The notes: generated from the letters alone by a model not told the origin. A DNA stretch of 64,000 nt from Clavibacter sp. A6099 (GCF_021919125.1 NZ_CP083439.1:2976001-3040000); one strand, 5' to 3'; positions 32,421-43,407 are shown, numbered from the stretch's first letter. Translations and numbers: made by a program.

Positions 32421-33779
32421 TCAGCGCGCCGCCTGCTCGTATGCCCGCATGGCCGCGGTCTGCGCGTCGGCGAGCGCCTGCTCGGGCGTCTTGTCGCCGA
32501 GGAGCGTCGAGGCGACCGCGTTCTGCAGCTCGCTCTGGATCTGCTGCCCCGCCGGGGATCCGCCGATCGACCGGCCCTCCGCCACCACGTCGTAGAACGT
32601 CGCGATGGCCTGATCGATGCCGTCGTCGCCGCTCGGCACGACGTGGGCGTCGCGGATGGCCTGGTCGGCGGCCGGGGATCCCGTGAACAGGCCCGTGTTG
32701 ATGCCGCCGTTCTCCGTCACGGTCGCGGCGCGAACGTCGCCCGCGGCCTCCCACGACTCCTGGCTGGTGAGGTCGAGCATCCACGCGCACGCGGCGTCCT
32801 TGTTCGCGGCGCCCGCGGGGATCACGAACGCGGATCCACCGGCCACCGCGAACGGCTCGCCGTCGCTGTCGCGGAAGGGCACGGCCGAGATGTCGATGTC
32901 GTCACGGTAAGGCGCGACCACGTTGAGGTACCACTGGGCGTCGATCTGCGCGCCGACCTGGTCCTTCACGAACTGGTTCCCGTCGCCGAAGGTGTCGAAC
33001 GCGTCGCTGAAGCTCTTGCCCTTGGCGTAGCCGCCCTGCGCGTCGGACAGCTGCTTCAGGAACTCGAGGCCGGGCAGGTTGGCGTCGTCGTCGAGCGTGG
33101 GCTTCCCGTCGGCGTCGACGAGCTGGCCGCCGAAGCCGAGCATCCAGAGCGCGGCCTGCGCGGTGGGCACGGCGTCGAGGCCGAGCACGGCCGGGTCTCC
33201 GCCCGACTCCCGGTAGACCTTGCCGACCGCGTCCAGCAGCTGGTCGGGCTCCGAGGTGTCGAACTGGTCGCCCGAGACGCCGGCCGCGGAGAGCACGCGC
33301 TCGTTGAGGAGGATCGCCGGCGGCTGGAAGAACTGCGGCACGGCCCAGATCGCGTCGTCGTACCGGATGTCGTTCGTGACGGACTCGTAGAAGCGCTCCG
33401 CGGGATCCACGTCGTGTGCGGAGTAGCACTGGTCGAGCGGGAGGATGAGGTCCTGCGCCGCGTAGGTCGCCACGAACTGGCGGTCCATCTGGACGACGTC
33501 GGGCGTCTGGCCGCTCGCGACGCGGGTCGTGAACTTCTGCGCGTCGAACGCGGTCGAGTCGAGGTCGATCTCGACGCCCGAGAGCGCGTCGGCCGCGTGC
33601 GCGAGGCGGGCCTCGCCCACGTCGTCCGCGCCGTCGAAGGCCCAGGCCTTCAGGGTGCCGGTGGCCTCCGTGGTGAAGGAGGCGTCGGCCGCGCCCGTGC
33701 CTCCGGATCCGCATCCCGCGAGCAGCGTCGCCGTGGCGGCCGCCGCGACGACCGCGAGCGTCCTGTGTGTCCTGGTCAT
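32421..33779 (-). CDS. Sugar ABC transporter substrate-binding lipoprotein
   Basis: A 452-residue extracellular solute-binding protein (family 1): signal peptide with lipobox LLAGC, then a bilobed domain with GQTPDVVQMDRQFVATYAAQ, ALWMLGFGGQLVDADGKPTL and AVAGGSAFVIPAGAANKDAA. It is the likely partner of the two permeases on the other strand. The ATG at 33777-33779 follows CGGAGGTACCCC. Substrate cannot be told from sequence. Confidence 0.88.
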   Translation of the reverse strand: MTRTHRTLAVVAAAATATLLAGCGSGGTGAADASFTTEATGTLKAWAFDGADDVGEARLAHAADALSGVEIDLDSTAFDAQKFTTRVASGQTPDVVQMDRQFVATYAAQDLILPLDQCYSAHDVDPAERFYESVTNDIRYDDAIWAVPQFFQPPAILLNERVLSAAGVSGDQFDTSEPDQLLDAVGKVYRESGGDPAVLGLDAVPTAQAALWMLGFGGQLVDADGKPTLDDDANLPGLEFLKQLSDAQGGYAKGKSFSDAFDTFGDGNQFVKDQVGAQIDAQWYLNVVAPYRDDIDISAVPFRDSDGEPFAVAGGSAFVIPAGAANKDAACAWMLDLTSQESWEAAGDVRAATVTENGGINTGLFTGSPAADQAIRDAHVVPSGDDGIDQAIATFYDVVAEGRSIGGSPAGQQIQSELQNAVASTLLGDKTPEQALADAQTAAMRAYEQAAR

Positions 33780-33882
33780 GGGGTACCTCCGAGAGCACGG
33801 CGGGCCTCGTCGCCCGCTCCTCGAACGTACGCCGCATCTCCCGCGGCGATCCGGGCGGCTGCGCCGGACGCGCGCGACGGCG

Positions 33883-34794
33883 TCAGGCGAGGAGCAGGTC
33901 CACCATCGCATCGCGCGCACGGGCGCCCTCGGGGATGGGCATGAGCGCGTACACGTGCAGGAGGTTCGGCTCCACGTGGATCCGCACCGGGTGCCCGACC
34001 GCGGCGGCCTTCCGCTCGAAGGCGCGCGCGTCGGCGAAGAGGATGTCGTGCGTGCCCGAGAACACGGTCACGCGGCCGAGGCCCGCGAGCGATCCGTGCA
34101 TCGGGCTCACCCGCGGGTCCTCGACGGGCAGGTCGCCGCGCCACGACTCCACGGCCGCGCGCATGCCGTCGACCGCCAGCCACGGGTCGGTCGGCTGGAT
34201 GCGGGCGATGAGCGGATCCGTGAACGACAGGTCGAGCGCGGGCGAGAGCAGCACCACATCGCGCGGCGCGGGCACGCCGCGGTCGCGGAGCACCATCGCG
34301 GTCGACAGCGCGATCTGCCCGCCGGCCGAGTCCCCCATGAGCGTGACGGCGCCGGGGCCGACCTCGGCGACGAGCGCCTCCGCGAGATCCGCCGTGCGCT
34401 CGACGACCTCGGCCGCCGTGGCCGACGGGACGAGCGGGTAGATGGGCACGGTGAACGTCGTGCCCGTGCGCCGGGCGAGCCCCGCGACGAGCCACCAGTG
34501 GAACGGGCTGATCTCGTGGGTCCAGCCGCCGCCGTGCGCGTACAGCGCGCGACGCCGGGACGCGGGACCGGTCGGGGCCACCTCGTACACGTGCCAGCCG
34601 CCCCGGATCCGGGCCGTCACGCGCACCCCGCGGAGCAGCGGCGGCGGCGCGAACGCGCCCGGTCGGACCACGCGCCGGTGCGCGCCGCCCATCGTGCGCG
34701 CGGGCGACGCGAACTCCGCCTGCCCGCCCACGAGGGCGATCACGGGCCGGGCGATGCGGGCCAGCAGGCTGCGGCGGGTGCGCGTTCCGGTCAT
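33883..34794 (-). CDS. Alpha/beta hydrolase, hormone-sensitive-lipase family
   Basis: A 303-residue esterase: oxyanion-hole motif AHGGGW, nucleophile elbow GDSAGG, acid in FSGTHDILF and histidine in LLHVYALMP, i.e. a complete triad. An N-terminal helical cap of about 60 residues precedes the core. Likely hydrolyses short acyl esters; location (cytoplasm or membrane edge) uncertain. Twelve bases separate it from the upstream glpX gene, so the two are probably co-transcribed. Confidence 0.85.
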   Translation of the reverse strand: MTGTRTRRSLLARIARPVIALVGGQAEFASPARTMGGAHRRVVRPGAFAPPPLLRGVRVTARIRGGWHVYEVAPTGPASRRRALYAHGGGWTHEISPFHWWLVAGLARRTGTTFTVPIYPLVPSATAAEVVERTADLAEALVAEVGPGAVTLMGDSAGGQIALSTAMVLRDRGVPAPRDVVLLSPALDLSFTDPLIARIQPTDPWLAVDGMRAAVESWRGDLPVEDPRVSPMHGSLAGLGRVTVFSGTHDILFADARAFERKAAAVGHPVRIHVEPNLLHVYALMPIPEGARARDAMVDLLLA

Positions 34795-34806
34795 GTCAGC
34801 ATCGGA

Positions 34807-35793
34807 TCAGCTGGCGGGGCTGTACCACTTGGAGACCAGGTGGTCGGCCTCCACGCGGCGGATGGTGCCCGAGTGCGAGCGGAGGACGATGCTCGAGGTG
34901 CGGATCATGCCGCGGTGCCGGGTGACGCCCGCGACGAGGGCGCCGTCGGTGACGCCGGTGGCGACGAAGTAGGCGTTGTCGCCCGTGACGAGGTCGTCCT
35001 GGTCGAGGATCCGGTCGAGGTCGTGGCCCGCGTCGATCGCGCGCTGCCGCTCGGCCTCGTCCTTGGGCGCGAGGCGGGAGAGGAGCACGCCGCCGAGCGC
35101 CTTGATCGCGCACGCCGTGATGATGCCCTCGGGGGTGCCGCCGATGCCCACGCACATGTCGATGCGCGAATCGGGGCGTGCCGCGTTGATGCCGCCGGCG
35201 ACGTCGCCGTCGAGCAGGAGGCGGGTGGATGCGCCGGCCGCGCGGATCTGCGCGATGAGGTCGGCGTGGCGCGGCCGGTCGAGCACGGCGACCTGCATGT
35301 CCTCGACCGCGAGGCCCTTCGCGTCGGCCAGCGCGCGGATGTTGTCGCCGATGGGGCGGTCGAGGTCGACGACGCCGCGGCCCTCGGGTCCGGTGACGAG
35401 CTTGTCCATGTAGAAGACGGCCGACGGGTCGAACATGCTGCCGCGGTCGCTCACCGCGATGACGGAGAGGGCGTTCATGCGGCCGGCGGCGGTGAGGCTC
35501 GTGCCGTCGATGGGATCCACCGCGATGTCGCACGCGGGGCCGAATCCGTTGCCGACGTGCTCGCCGTTGAAGAGCATCGGCGCCTCGTCCTTCTCGCCCT
35601 CGCCGATGACGACGAGGCCGTCGAAGGCGACGGTGCCGAGGAACTTGCGCATCGCGTCGACCGCGGCGCCGTCCGCGGCGTTCTTGTCGCCCTTGCCGAT
35701 GAAGGGGGCGGAGCGGATGGCGGCGGCCTCGGTGGCTCGGACGAGCTCCATCCCGAGGTTGCGATCCGGATTCGAGTAGTTCTCCTCGGTCAT
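34807..35793 (-). CDS. glpX: Class II fructose-1,6-bisphosphatase
   Basis: A 328-residue GlpX-type phosphatase that converts fructose 1,6-bisphosphate to fructose 6-phosphate, the committed step of gluconeogenesis in actinobacteria. It has the lithium-sensitive phosphatase motif DPIDGTSLTA and the acidic VVIGEGEKDEAPMLF. Length is normal. The ATG has GGGAGGA seven bases upstream. Confidence 0.95.
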   Translation of the reverse strand: MTEENYSNPDRNLGMELVRATEAAAIRSAPFIGKGDKNAADGAAVDAMRKFLGTVAFDGLVVIGEGEKDEAPMLFNGEHVGNGFGPACDIAVDPIDGTSLTAAGRMNALSVIAVSDRGSMFDPSAVFYMDKLVTGPEGRGVVDLDRPIGDNIRALADAKGLAVEDMQVAVLDRPRHADLIAQIRAAGASTRLLLDGDVAGGINAARPDSRIDMCVGIGGTPEGIITACAIKALGGVLLSRLAPKDEAERQRAIDAGHDLDRILDQDDLVTGDNAYFVATGVTDGALVAGVTRHRGMIRTSSIVLRSHSGTIRRVEADHLVSKWYSPAS

Positions 35794-35851
35794 GTGGGGT
35801 CCTCCCGTAGAGACGTGCGCGGGCGGCTCCGTCGACTCCGCAGGTTCGTCC

Positions 35852-36994
35852 CTACGATTCTACGGCGGGGGTGCGGGCCTTCCAGCTGCCGCCCGCGATG
35901 TACCGCACCATCACGTTCAGCGTCGCGACGGCGGGCACCGCGAACAGGGCGCCGGCGACCCCGCCGACGTAGGAGCCAGCGGCCACGGACAGCACGACGG
36001 CGAGCGGGTGCACGTGCACGGCCCCGCCCATCACGAGCGGCTGCAGCACGTGCGACTCGAGCAGGTGCACGCCGATGACGGCGGCCAGCATGATGACGGC
36101 CTGCAGCGGCCCCACGAACACCAGCGCGATGACCACCGCGAACGCCCCCGAGACGATGGCGCCGACCACCGGGATGAAGGACGCGAGGAACACGAGGACC
36201 GCGATGGGGACGGCGAGCGGCAGGCCGAGCAGCCACGCCGCGATGCCGATGCCGACTGCGTTGCCCGCGGCCACGAAGATCTGCACGCGCGTGAAGGCGG
36301 AGAGCGTGCCCCAGCCCGCGCGGCCTGCGCCGTCGATGGCGGGGCGCGCGCGGCGGGGGAAGACGGACACGACGAAGCGCCAGATGCCGCGGCCGTCGAT
36401 GAGCACGATGACGATGGTGAAGAAGGCGAGCAGCGCGCCCGTGACGAGGTGCCCGACGCCGAGCCCCGCGTCGAGCGCGCCGGTGAGGAGCGCCTCGCGG
36501 CTGTTCTCGAGGGCCTTCCCGGCGGACGCGAGGAGCGCGTCGTAGTCGGACGGCACCACGTTGAACGGCGGCTGCGCGAGCAGGTCGCGCACGGACTCGA
36601 ACCGCTCCATCGCCTCGCGCTGCAGGGTGGGGATGCCCGTGCGGATCTGCGTGATGAGCAGGAGCACGAGCCCCGAGATGACGACCGCGGTGCCGAGCAG
36701 CGTCGAGGTGATGGCGACCCAGGCCGGCCATCGCCGCTTCCGCAGCGCGCCCACGAGCGGCTCCAGCAGCGCGCAGACCAGGAGGCCGATGAGGAAGGGG
36801 ATGACCACCTCCTTGACCGCGACGAGGATCCACACGGCCGCCGCCACCGCGATGCCGATGACGAGCAGGCGCCACGACCACTCGGCCGCGAGCAGGACGC
36901 CCGGGGTGACGCCGCGCTGGGCGGCGCGGGCGGCGTGCGGGGCGGAGGCGGCGGGCGCGGGCTGGCCCGGCGAGGGCTCGACGTCGTGGGACAT
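35852..36994 (-). CDS. AI-2E family transporter
   Basis: A 380-residue polytopic protein with about eight membrane helices, a mid-protein soluble segment (ERFESVRDLLAQPPFNVVPS) and the family's C-terminal LLESHVLQPLVMGGAVHVHP. The family includes exporters of AI-2 and Na+/H+ antiporters, so the substrate is open. The 225 bases upstream (36995-37219) hold its promoter and that of the divergent metal-uptake operon. Confidence 0.88.
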   Translation of the reverse strand: MSHDVEPSPGQPAPAASAPHAARAAQRGVTPGVLLAAEWSWRLLVIGIAVAAAVWILVAVKEVVIPFLIGLLVCALLEPLVGALRKRRWPAWVAITSTLLGTAVVISGLVLLLITQIRTGIPTLQREAMERFESVRDLLAQPPFNVVPSDYDALLASAGKALENSREALLTGALDAGLGVGHLVTGALLAFFTIVIVLIDGRGIWRFVVSVFPRRARPAIDGAGRAGWGTLSAFTRVQIFVAAGNAVGIGIAAWLLGLPLAVPIAVLVFLASFIPVVGAIVSGAFAVVIALVFVGPLQAVIMLAAVIGVHLLESHVLQPLVMGGAVHVHPLAVVLSVAAGSYVGGVAGALFAVPAVATLNVMVRYIAGGSWKARTPAVES

Positions 36995-37186
36995 GGCGGT
37001 GCTCCGATCTCGATGCGCAAGGAGGAGGGTCCCTCGGTCGGAGGAGAGCCTGCGCGCCCATCATGGCGGGGCCCGACGGGAGCGCGGGCGACGGCGCCGG
37101 ATGCGTGTGCACGAGGATCCTCCGCGCCGCTGTGCGGGATCCGTGCTCCGTCGTCCCTAGGCGTCGGGCGACGCTGCGCGGCTATG

Positions 37187-37201
37187 TGAGAATGCTTCTC
37201 G
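37187..37201 (+). promoter_or_regulatory. Zur-like operator before the metal-uptake operon
   Basis: TGAGAATGCTTCTCG, with perfect GAGAA/TTCTC half-sites around TGC, ends 18 bases before the ATG of the permease. It fits the actinobacterial zinc-uptake regulator pattern TGANAATGNTTNTCA in 14 of its 15 positions (last base differs). It does not resemble the DtxR/IdeR iron box. Confidence 0.55.
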
Positions 37202-37219
37202 ACAACAGGAGGACGCCCG

Positions 37220-38356
37220 ATGGATCCGCTCGTCGAGCATCCCGATGCCCCCGCGCCCGTCGCTGCTCCCGCCGCCGCTCCGGCTCCGGCCCCAGCCGCA
37301 TCCGCCCCCTCCGTCACCGCCGTCCTCCGCCGCGCGCGCCGCCGGGGTCGCACGACGATCGGCGCGCTCGCCCTGCTGCTCGCCGCGGTCGCGCTCGCGG
37401 CCCTCGCGATCGGGCCCGTGCCGCTGCCGCCCGCGACCGTCGCGGGGATCCTCGGCGAGCGCCTGCTCGGCCTGCCGCACGGCGACTGGTCGGACTCGGC
37501 CGCGCAGATCGTGATCGGGACGCGGGCACCGCGCGTCGCGATGGCCGTCGTCGCCGGCGCCGTGCTCGCGGCCGCGGGAGCCCTCCTCCAGGCGCTCGTG
37601 CGGAACGCGCTCGCGGATCCGTACCTGCTCGGCCTCAACTCGGGCGCGTCCACGGGCGTGGCCTTCGTCGTGCTCGTCGCGGGGAGCGGCAGCGCGCTCC
37701 TCTTCTCCGGGGCCGCGCTCGCGGGCGCGATCGGCGCGGTGCTCCTCGTGACCCTGCTGGCCGGCGCCGCCGACCGCCGCGGGCCGCTGCGGCTGGTGCT
37801 CGCGGGCCTCGCGGTCGGCTACGCGCTCAACGCCGCGACGAGCTTCCTCGTGTTCTCGAGCGACTCCCCCGAGGCCGCGCGGTCCGTGCTGTTCTGGCTG
37901 CTCGGATCCCTCGCCAGCGTGCAGCCGCTCGCCCTCGCGGGAGCCGCCGTCGCCGCGGCGGTCGGCCTCACGGCGCTCGTCGTGGTGGCGCCGCTCGTCG
38001 ACGCGCTCGCGTCCGGTGACGACTCCGCGCGATCCGCCGGCCTCGACCCGGAGCGCGCCCGCATCGGCCTGATGGTGGGCGTCTCGGCGATGGTCGGCGT
38101 GATCGTCGCGGGCGTCGGCGGCGTGGGCTTCGTCGGCCTCGTGGTGCCGCACCTCGCCCGGCGCCTCGTCGGCGGACGCCACCGCCTCGTGATCCCGGCC
38201 GCCGCGGTCCTCGGCGCGATGCTGCTCGTCGGCGCCGACACGGTCGCGCGCACCGCCCTCGCGCCGCAGGAGATCCCGGTCGGCGTCGTCACCGGGATCC
38301 TCGGCGCGCCCTTCCTCCTCGTCCTGCTCCGCCGCGGCGGGACCCGCGCGGCCTGA
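37220..38356 (+). CDS. FecCD/BtuC-type ABC permease for metal-chelate uptake
   Basis: A 378-residue protein with an Ala/Pro-rich N-terminal tail (1-30) and about ten membrane helices. It carries FecCD signatures: IGTRAPRVAMAVVAGAVLAA, LQALVRNALADPYLLGLNSG and FVGLVVPHLARRLVGGRHR. It imports siderophore, haem, cobalamin or metal chelates with the binding protein and ATPase encoded next. CAGGAGGA precedes the ATG. It lies under the Zur-like palindrome. Confidence 0.9.
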   Translation: MDPLVEHPDAPAPVAAPAAAPAPAPAASAPSVTAVLRRARRRGRTTIGALALLLAAVALAALAIGPVPLPPATVAGILGERLLGLPHGDWSDSAAQIVIGTRAPRVAMAVVAGAVLAAAGALLQALVRNALADPYLLGLNSGASTGVAFVVLVAGSGSALLFSGAALAGAIGAVLLVTLLAGAADRRGPLRLVLAGLAVGYALNAATSFLVFSSDSPEAARSVLFWLLGSLASVQPLALAGAAVAAAVGLTALVVVAPLVDALASGDDSARSAGLDPERARIGLMVGVSAMVGVIVAGVGGVGFVGLVVPHLARRLVGGRHRLVIPAAAVLGAMLLVGADTVARTALAPQEIPVGVVTGILGAPFLLVLLRRGGTRAA

Positions 38357-38416
38357 GCCGCCGTCCCCGACGCCCCATCGCCGCACACCGCCCGACCGAC
38401 CGACCCAGGAAGCCCC

Positions 38417-39441
38417 ATGACCCGATCCCCCGCACCCCGCCGCCCGCTGGCCCTGCGCCGCCCGCTCGCCCTCGTCGCCGCCGCGACCCTCCTCACCGGG
38501 CTCGCCGCCTGCGCGCCCGCGCCCAGCAGCGCGCCGGGCACCGCGGATCCGACCGCCGGCACCTCCTTCCCGCTCACGATCACGAACTGCGGCTCGCCCG
38601 TGACCCTCGCGGCGCCGCCGCAGCGCATCGTGCTCGTGAACGCCGACGAGATCCCGAACCTCGAGGCGCTCGGCGCGGTGGACCGCGTCGTCGCGATGAC
38701 CGGGTCCCTGCAGCCCGACCTCTACGACCCGGCGACCTACGACACGCTCGCGAAGGCCGACATCCTCTCGACCGAGACCAACGCGACGGGCGGATCCGTG
38801 GTGTCGCAGGAGAGCCTCATCGGCATGCGGCCCGACCTCGTCATCGCGCCCGAGAAGGCCGTCGACCGGGCAGCGCTGGCGGCCAGCGGCATCCCGCTCT
38901 ACACGCCGAGCGCGTACTGCACGGATCCGGCGCCCGAGCTCCGCACGACGGCCACCTTCGACCGCGTCTGGGACGAGGTGCGCTCGCTCGGCGCGGTGCT
39001 CGGCGCGAGCGACCGCGCGGAGCAGGCCATCTCCGACGCGCAGGCGAGGATCGGCGCGCCCGCCGCGGACGCCGGCACCGCCGCCGCCCTCTACGTCTCG
39101 TCCGGCGGCAGCGTGCTCTCGCCCTACGGCGGCCCGAGCATGGTGACGCCCGTCTTCGCCGCGGCCGGTCTCACGAACGTCTACGCCGACTCCGACCAGC
39201 GCGTGTTCGACGCGAACGTGGAGGACATCGTGTCCCGGGATCCGCGCACCATCGTGATCCTCTACTCCAGCGGCTCGCCGGACGACGCGGTCGCCGCGTT
39301 CCTCGGCGCGCCCGGCGTCTCGGGGCTCTCGGCGGTGCGCGACAAGCGGGTCGTGGCGCTGCGGTTCCCGTTCACGGATCCGCCCAGCATGCTCACGACG
39401 AAGGGCCCGGCCGAGCTCACCGGGCTGCTCGCCACCCTGCC

Positions 39442-39445
<4 letters not shown>
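38417..39445 (+). CDS. Metal-chelate ABC transporter substrate-binding lipoprotein
   Basis: A 342-residue FepB/BtuF-type (cluster A-II) binding protein: signal peptide with lipobox LTGLAAC, then APPQRIVLVNADEIPNLEAL, the typical start of the N-lobe, and SLIGMRPDLVIAPEKAVDRA. Second gene of the operon. Two cysteines (TNCGSP and AYCTDP) could form a disulphide. The stop overlaps the ATPase start (GTGA). Confidence 0.88.
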
Positions 39446-40247
<802 letters not shown>

Positions 40248-40251
<4 letters not shown>

Positions 40252-41072
40252 CCGACACCACCACCGCCCCGACGGCGGCCGACGCCGCCGTGATCGCGGA
40301 CGCCCGCTCCCTCGCCGCCCGCTGGGACGCGCAGCAGACCGGCTACATCCGCCACCGCGCCGAGCGCTTCGCGACCATCGCGCGCGTCGTGCGGCACGTG
40401 GCCGCGGGCTCCGCCGCGCCGCGCATCCTCGACCTGGCCGGCGGCACCGGCTCGCTCGCCCTGGAGATCCTGGCCGCGATCCCGGGCGCCACCGCGGTCG
40501 TCGCCGACAAGGACCCGGCGCTGCTCGCCATCGCCGCCGACCTCGCGCTCGGCGAGCCGCGCCTGCACGTCGCCGAGGTGGACCTCGCGGACGCCGGCTG
40601 GGCGGATCACCCGCTCATCGCCGCGGGCGGCTTCGACGCCGTCGTCTCATCCACCGCCCTGCACTGGCTGCAGCCGGCCGCGCTCGTCGACGTGTACCGC
40701 GCGCTGCCCGCGCTCGTGCGCCCCGGCGGCATCGTGCTGAACGGCGACCACCTCTCCTACGACGCCCACCAGGAGGGCACGCTCCGACGCATCTCCCTCG
40801 CCGACGACCAGGAGGTGCAGGACGCGGCGTTCGCAGCCGGCGGCGTCGACACCTGGGACGCCTGGTGGCAGGCCGTCGCCGACACCCCGCGCTACGCCGA
40901 CGCGCTCGCCCGCCGCGACGAGGTCTGGGGCGAGGAGCTCCACATCGCGCCCCCGAAGGTCACGCTCGGCTTCCACCTCGAGACGCTCCGCAGCGCGGGC
41001 TTCCCGGAGACGGGCACGCTCTGGCGCTACCTCGACGACGTGGTGCTGTACGGGGTGCGCGGGACCGACTGA
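40248..41072 (+). CDS. SAM-dependent methyltransferase of the metal-uptake operon
   Basis: A 274-residue class I methyltransferase: motif I ILDLAGGTGSLALEIL, acidic post-I VVADKDPALLAIA, and VVSSTALHWLQPA. Tight coupling (ATGA overlap) to the metal-chelate importer is notable: a methylated chelator, processing of the imported ligand, or a housekeeping methylation under metal control are all possible. The C-terminal half (HIAPPKVTLGFHLETLRSAG) matches trans-aconitate/ubiE-like relatives but gives no substrate. Confidence 0.87.
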
Positions 41073-41143
41073 GCGCGGGCGCGGGGCGCGGGGAACCGAC
41101 CGCGCCTGCGCAGCCGACATCTCGATGTCCATCGACGGATCGA

Positions 41144-42655
41144 TCACCTCGCCGCCACCCTCCGGACCACGCGACCGAGAGCGAGGCAGCTCAGGGCGGT
41201 GGTCGCGATCATCACCGGGACGGCGAAGGCGACCCGTGTTGGCTCGGTGAGCCGTCCCCACGACCACGGGTCCCAGCGCCAGAAGCGGTCCGCCAGGACG
41301 CTGCCGCCGATCAGCAGGGAGATGAACGTGCCGATGATGCCCGCGGCCGTCGCCACGACACGGCCCGCGGCGATCGTCAGCACGAGCTGCACGCAGGTCC
41401 ACATGACGCCGGTCAGCGCGCACATGGCGACGAGCACCCGCACACGTGTCGAATCGACCCCGACGGCCCCGAGGACCAGGAGCGGCACGACGACCGAGCA
41501 CGAGGTGACGAGCGCCGTGAGGGTCGCCGCGGCCAGCGCCGGCCGGACGAGGGCGACGGGCCTCGTCGCCACCGCTCGCCACGCGGGTCGCAGCCGACCC
41601 CACACGATCAGCGGGGTGACGGATGCCACCACGGGGACGACGGCGAGCGGCACCACCTGGAGCACGCGCGTCGGAGGCTGCCACCGGGTGATCAGGAGGA
41701 CGGACGCGGTGGTGACGAGCGGCACGATCCACAGGGGAGTCCGTCGCAGGGCGACGAGGGTCGCCCGCGCGACGCTTCGCGAGGAGGCCTCGCGCCCGGC
41801 CCGACGCGGCTGCCAGGCCTCGGAGGGGCGTGAGAGCACGATGCGTGGTGCTCGGTCCTCCCCGTGCGTGACAGGAGCCGGAACGGCGGTGAGGTGATCC
41901 ACCCCAGGGAGGCCGCCCTCACGGCGACGGACGGTCACGACGAGCACAGCGAATCCGATGCAGGCCAGGGACCAGGGGAGGGGGTCGATCTGCGCCAGGG
42001 GAGAGCCGGGTGGCAGCGTGATCCCGTTGGAATGGGTCCCGAAGAGCGGGATCGTCGCCCGGACCGCCCAGGCGGGCGGCACGGCGAACGCGAATGGGGA
42101 CTCCGCTGCCAGCGCACCGACGACGCACCACACCGCGCCGATGCCCAGCGACGCCAGCAGGCCGAGACGGCGCCCCACGCGCACGATGACCGCCGCGATG
42201 CTCACCGAGCCCGCCCACAGCGTCGCCACCACCTCGGCGACACGTGCCCAGGGGAGCGTGGCGATCGCCTCGTGCGTCGTCCCGACGGCCAGGACGCCCG
42301 CGACGGCGCCGAACGTCGTCATGAGGATGAAGAGCGCGGAGATGGCGGACTTCGCCGCATCCATCTGCCATCGAGCCACCGGACGCCACCACGTGCCCCC
42401 ACCCCGGGAGGCGCGGTCGCCCGACAGGGAGACGGCCACGACGAGCACGGCCAGCATCGGTCCGACGAACACCGCCCACGGATTCAGCCACGCGAGGACG
42501 GCTGTCCAACCGGGGGACACCGATGCTCCGGACGACAGGAGGCCCAGACCTCCGCCCACGACGAGCCCGGCCCACGGGATGCGAGCCGACACGTCGCGAC
42601 GCCAGCGGGCCTTCTCGGCGCGCAGGACGCGCGCCATCGGGACCACGGCGCTCAT
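41144..42655 (-). CDS. ABC-2 type permease of a peptide or antibiotic exporter
   Basis: A 503-residue membrane protein with about twelve hydrophobic segments in two similar halves, split by a basic loop (IVLSRPSEAWQPRRAGREAS), so it may be a fused pair of LanE/LanG-like permeases. Starts at the ATG at 42653-42655, overlapping the ATPase stop (ATGA). Its partner ATPase is BcrA-like. Codon and base use include more A/T than neighbouring genes, and GGATCC is absent. Confidence 0.78.
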   Translation of the reverse strand: MSAVVPMARVLRAEKARWRRDVSARIPWAGLVVGGGLGLLSSGASVSPGWTAVLAWLNPWAVFVGPMLAVLVVAVSLSGDRASRGGGTWWRPVARWQMDAAKSAISALFILMTTFGAVAGVLAVGTTHEAIATLPWARVAEVVATLWAGSVSIAAVIVRVGRRLGLLASLGIGAVWCVVGALAAESPFAFAVPPAWAVRATIPLFGTHSNGITLPPGSPLAQIDPLPWSLACIGFAVLVVTVRRREGGLPGVDHLTAVPAPVTHGEDRAPRIVLSRPSEAWQPRRAGREASSRSVARATLVALRRTPLWIVPLVTTASVLLITRWQPPTRVLQVVPLAVVPVVASVTPLIVWGRLRPAWRAVATRPVALVRPALAAATLTALVTSCSVVVPLLVLGAVGVDSTRVRVLVAMCALTGVMWTCVQLVLTIAAGRVVATAAGIIGTFISLLIGGSVLADRFWRWDPWSWGRLTEPTRVAFAVPVMIATTALSCLALGRVVRRVAAR

Positions 42656-43407
42656 CGTCCCGCGGCGGCGGTGAGCCGGAAGTACTGGCGCTCGAGGTCG
42701 CCATCCGGGGCCACCTCGTGGAGCGGCCCCTGATGCACGAGCCGACCCCCGACCATGACACCCACGTCGTCTGCGACAGCGGCGACCTCGGCGAGGACGT
42801 GGCTGGACAGGACCACCGTCCGACCGGAGTCCGCGATGCACCTGAGGAGCCGCCGCGTGTCAGCGATGCCCTCCGGGTCGAGACCGTTCTGCGGCTCGTC
42901 GGCGATGACGAGCTCCGGCTCGCCCAACAGCGAGATCCCGAGAGCGAGCCTGCTCTTCATCCCCAAGGAGAAGTTCCGCACCGCCTTCCGTCCCGTCGAG
43001 GCCAGCCCGACCAGATCGAGCGCCGTGTCCACTCCGCCCCCGTCGAGTCCCAACAGGTGGGCATGGACCTGGAGATTCTGCGCGGCCGAGAGGTGGTCGA
43101 AGAGGCTCGGACCGTCCACGCTCGCCCCGAGCCGTCCCAGCGACCGTCGGCTCCAGGGTTCGCCGAAGAGGTCGATGCCGCCGGCGGTGGGCTTCAGCAG
43201 CCCGAGGATCATCTTGATCGTCGTGCTCTTGCCCGCGCCGTTCGGGCCGAGGAGCCCGTAGACGGTCCCCGGTCGGACCGCCAGGTCCACGCCCTGCACC
43301 ACCGTCGCCCGGCCGAACCGCCGCGAGAGCCCGCGGGTCTCGATGACGAGGGCCGACGGTGGCCCCGTGAGCGACGCTCCTCGACCCGCACTGATTCCAT
43401 CGGACAT
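42652..43407 (-). CDS. ABC exporter ATPase, BcrA/lantibiotic-immunity type
   Basis: A 251-residue ATPase: Walker A GPNGAGKST, the shortened signature FSLGMKSRLAL typical of BcrA/DrrA-like exporters, and Walker B LVIADEP followed by Q-NGLDP, where Q replaces the usual T of DEPTNGLDP. It would drive export of a cell-wall-active peptide or other hydrophobic antibiotic. A perfect 9-bp inverted repeat lies 36 bases upstream of its start and is shared with the BlaI gene, suggesting BlaI repression. Confidence 0.88.
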   Translation of the reverse strand: MSDGISAGRGASLTGPPSALVIETRGLSRRFGRATVVQGVDLAVRPGTVYGLLGPNGAGKSTTIKMILGLLKPTAGGIDLFGEPWSRRSLGRLGASVDGPSLFDHLSAAQNLQVHAHLLGLDGGGVDTALDLVGLASTGRKAVRNFSLGMKSRLALGISLLGEPELVIADEPQNGLDPEGIADTRRLLRCIADSGRTVVLSSHVLAEVAAVADDVGVMVGGRLVHQGPLHEVAPDGDLERQYFRLTAAAGR

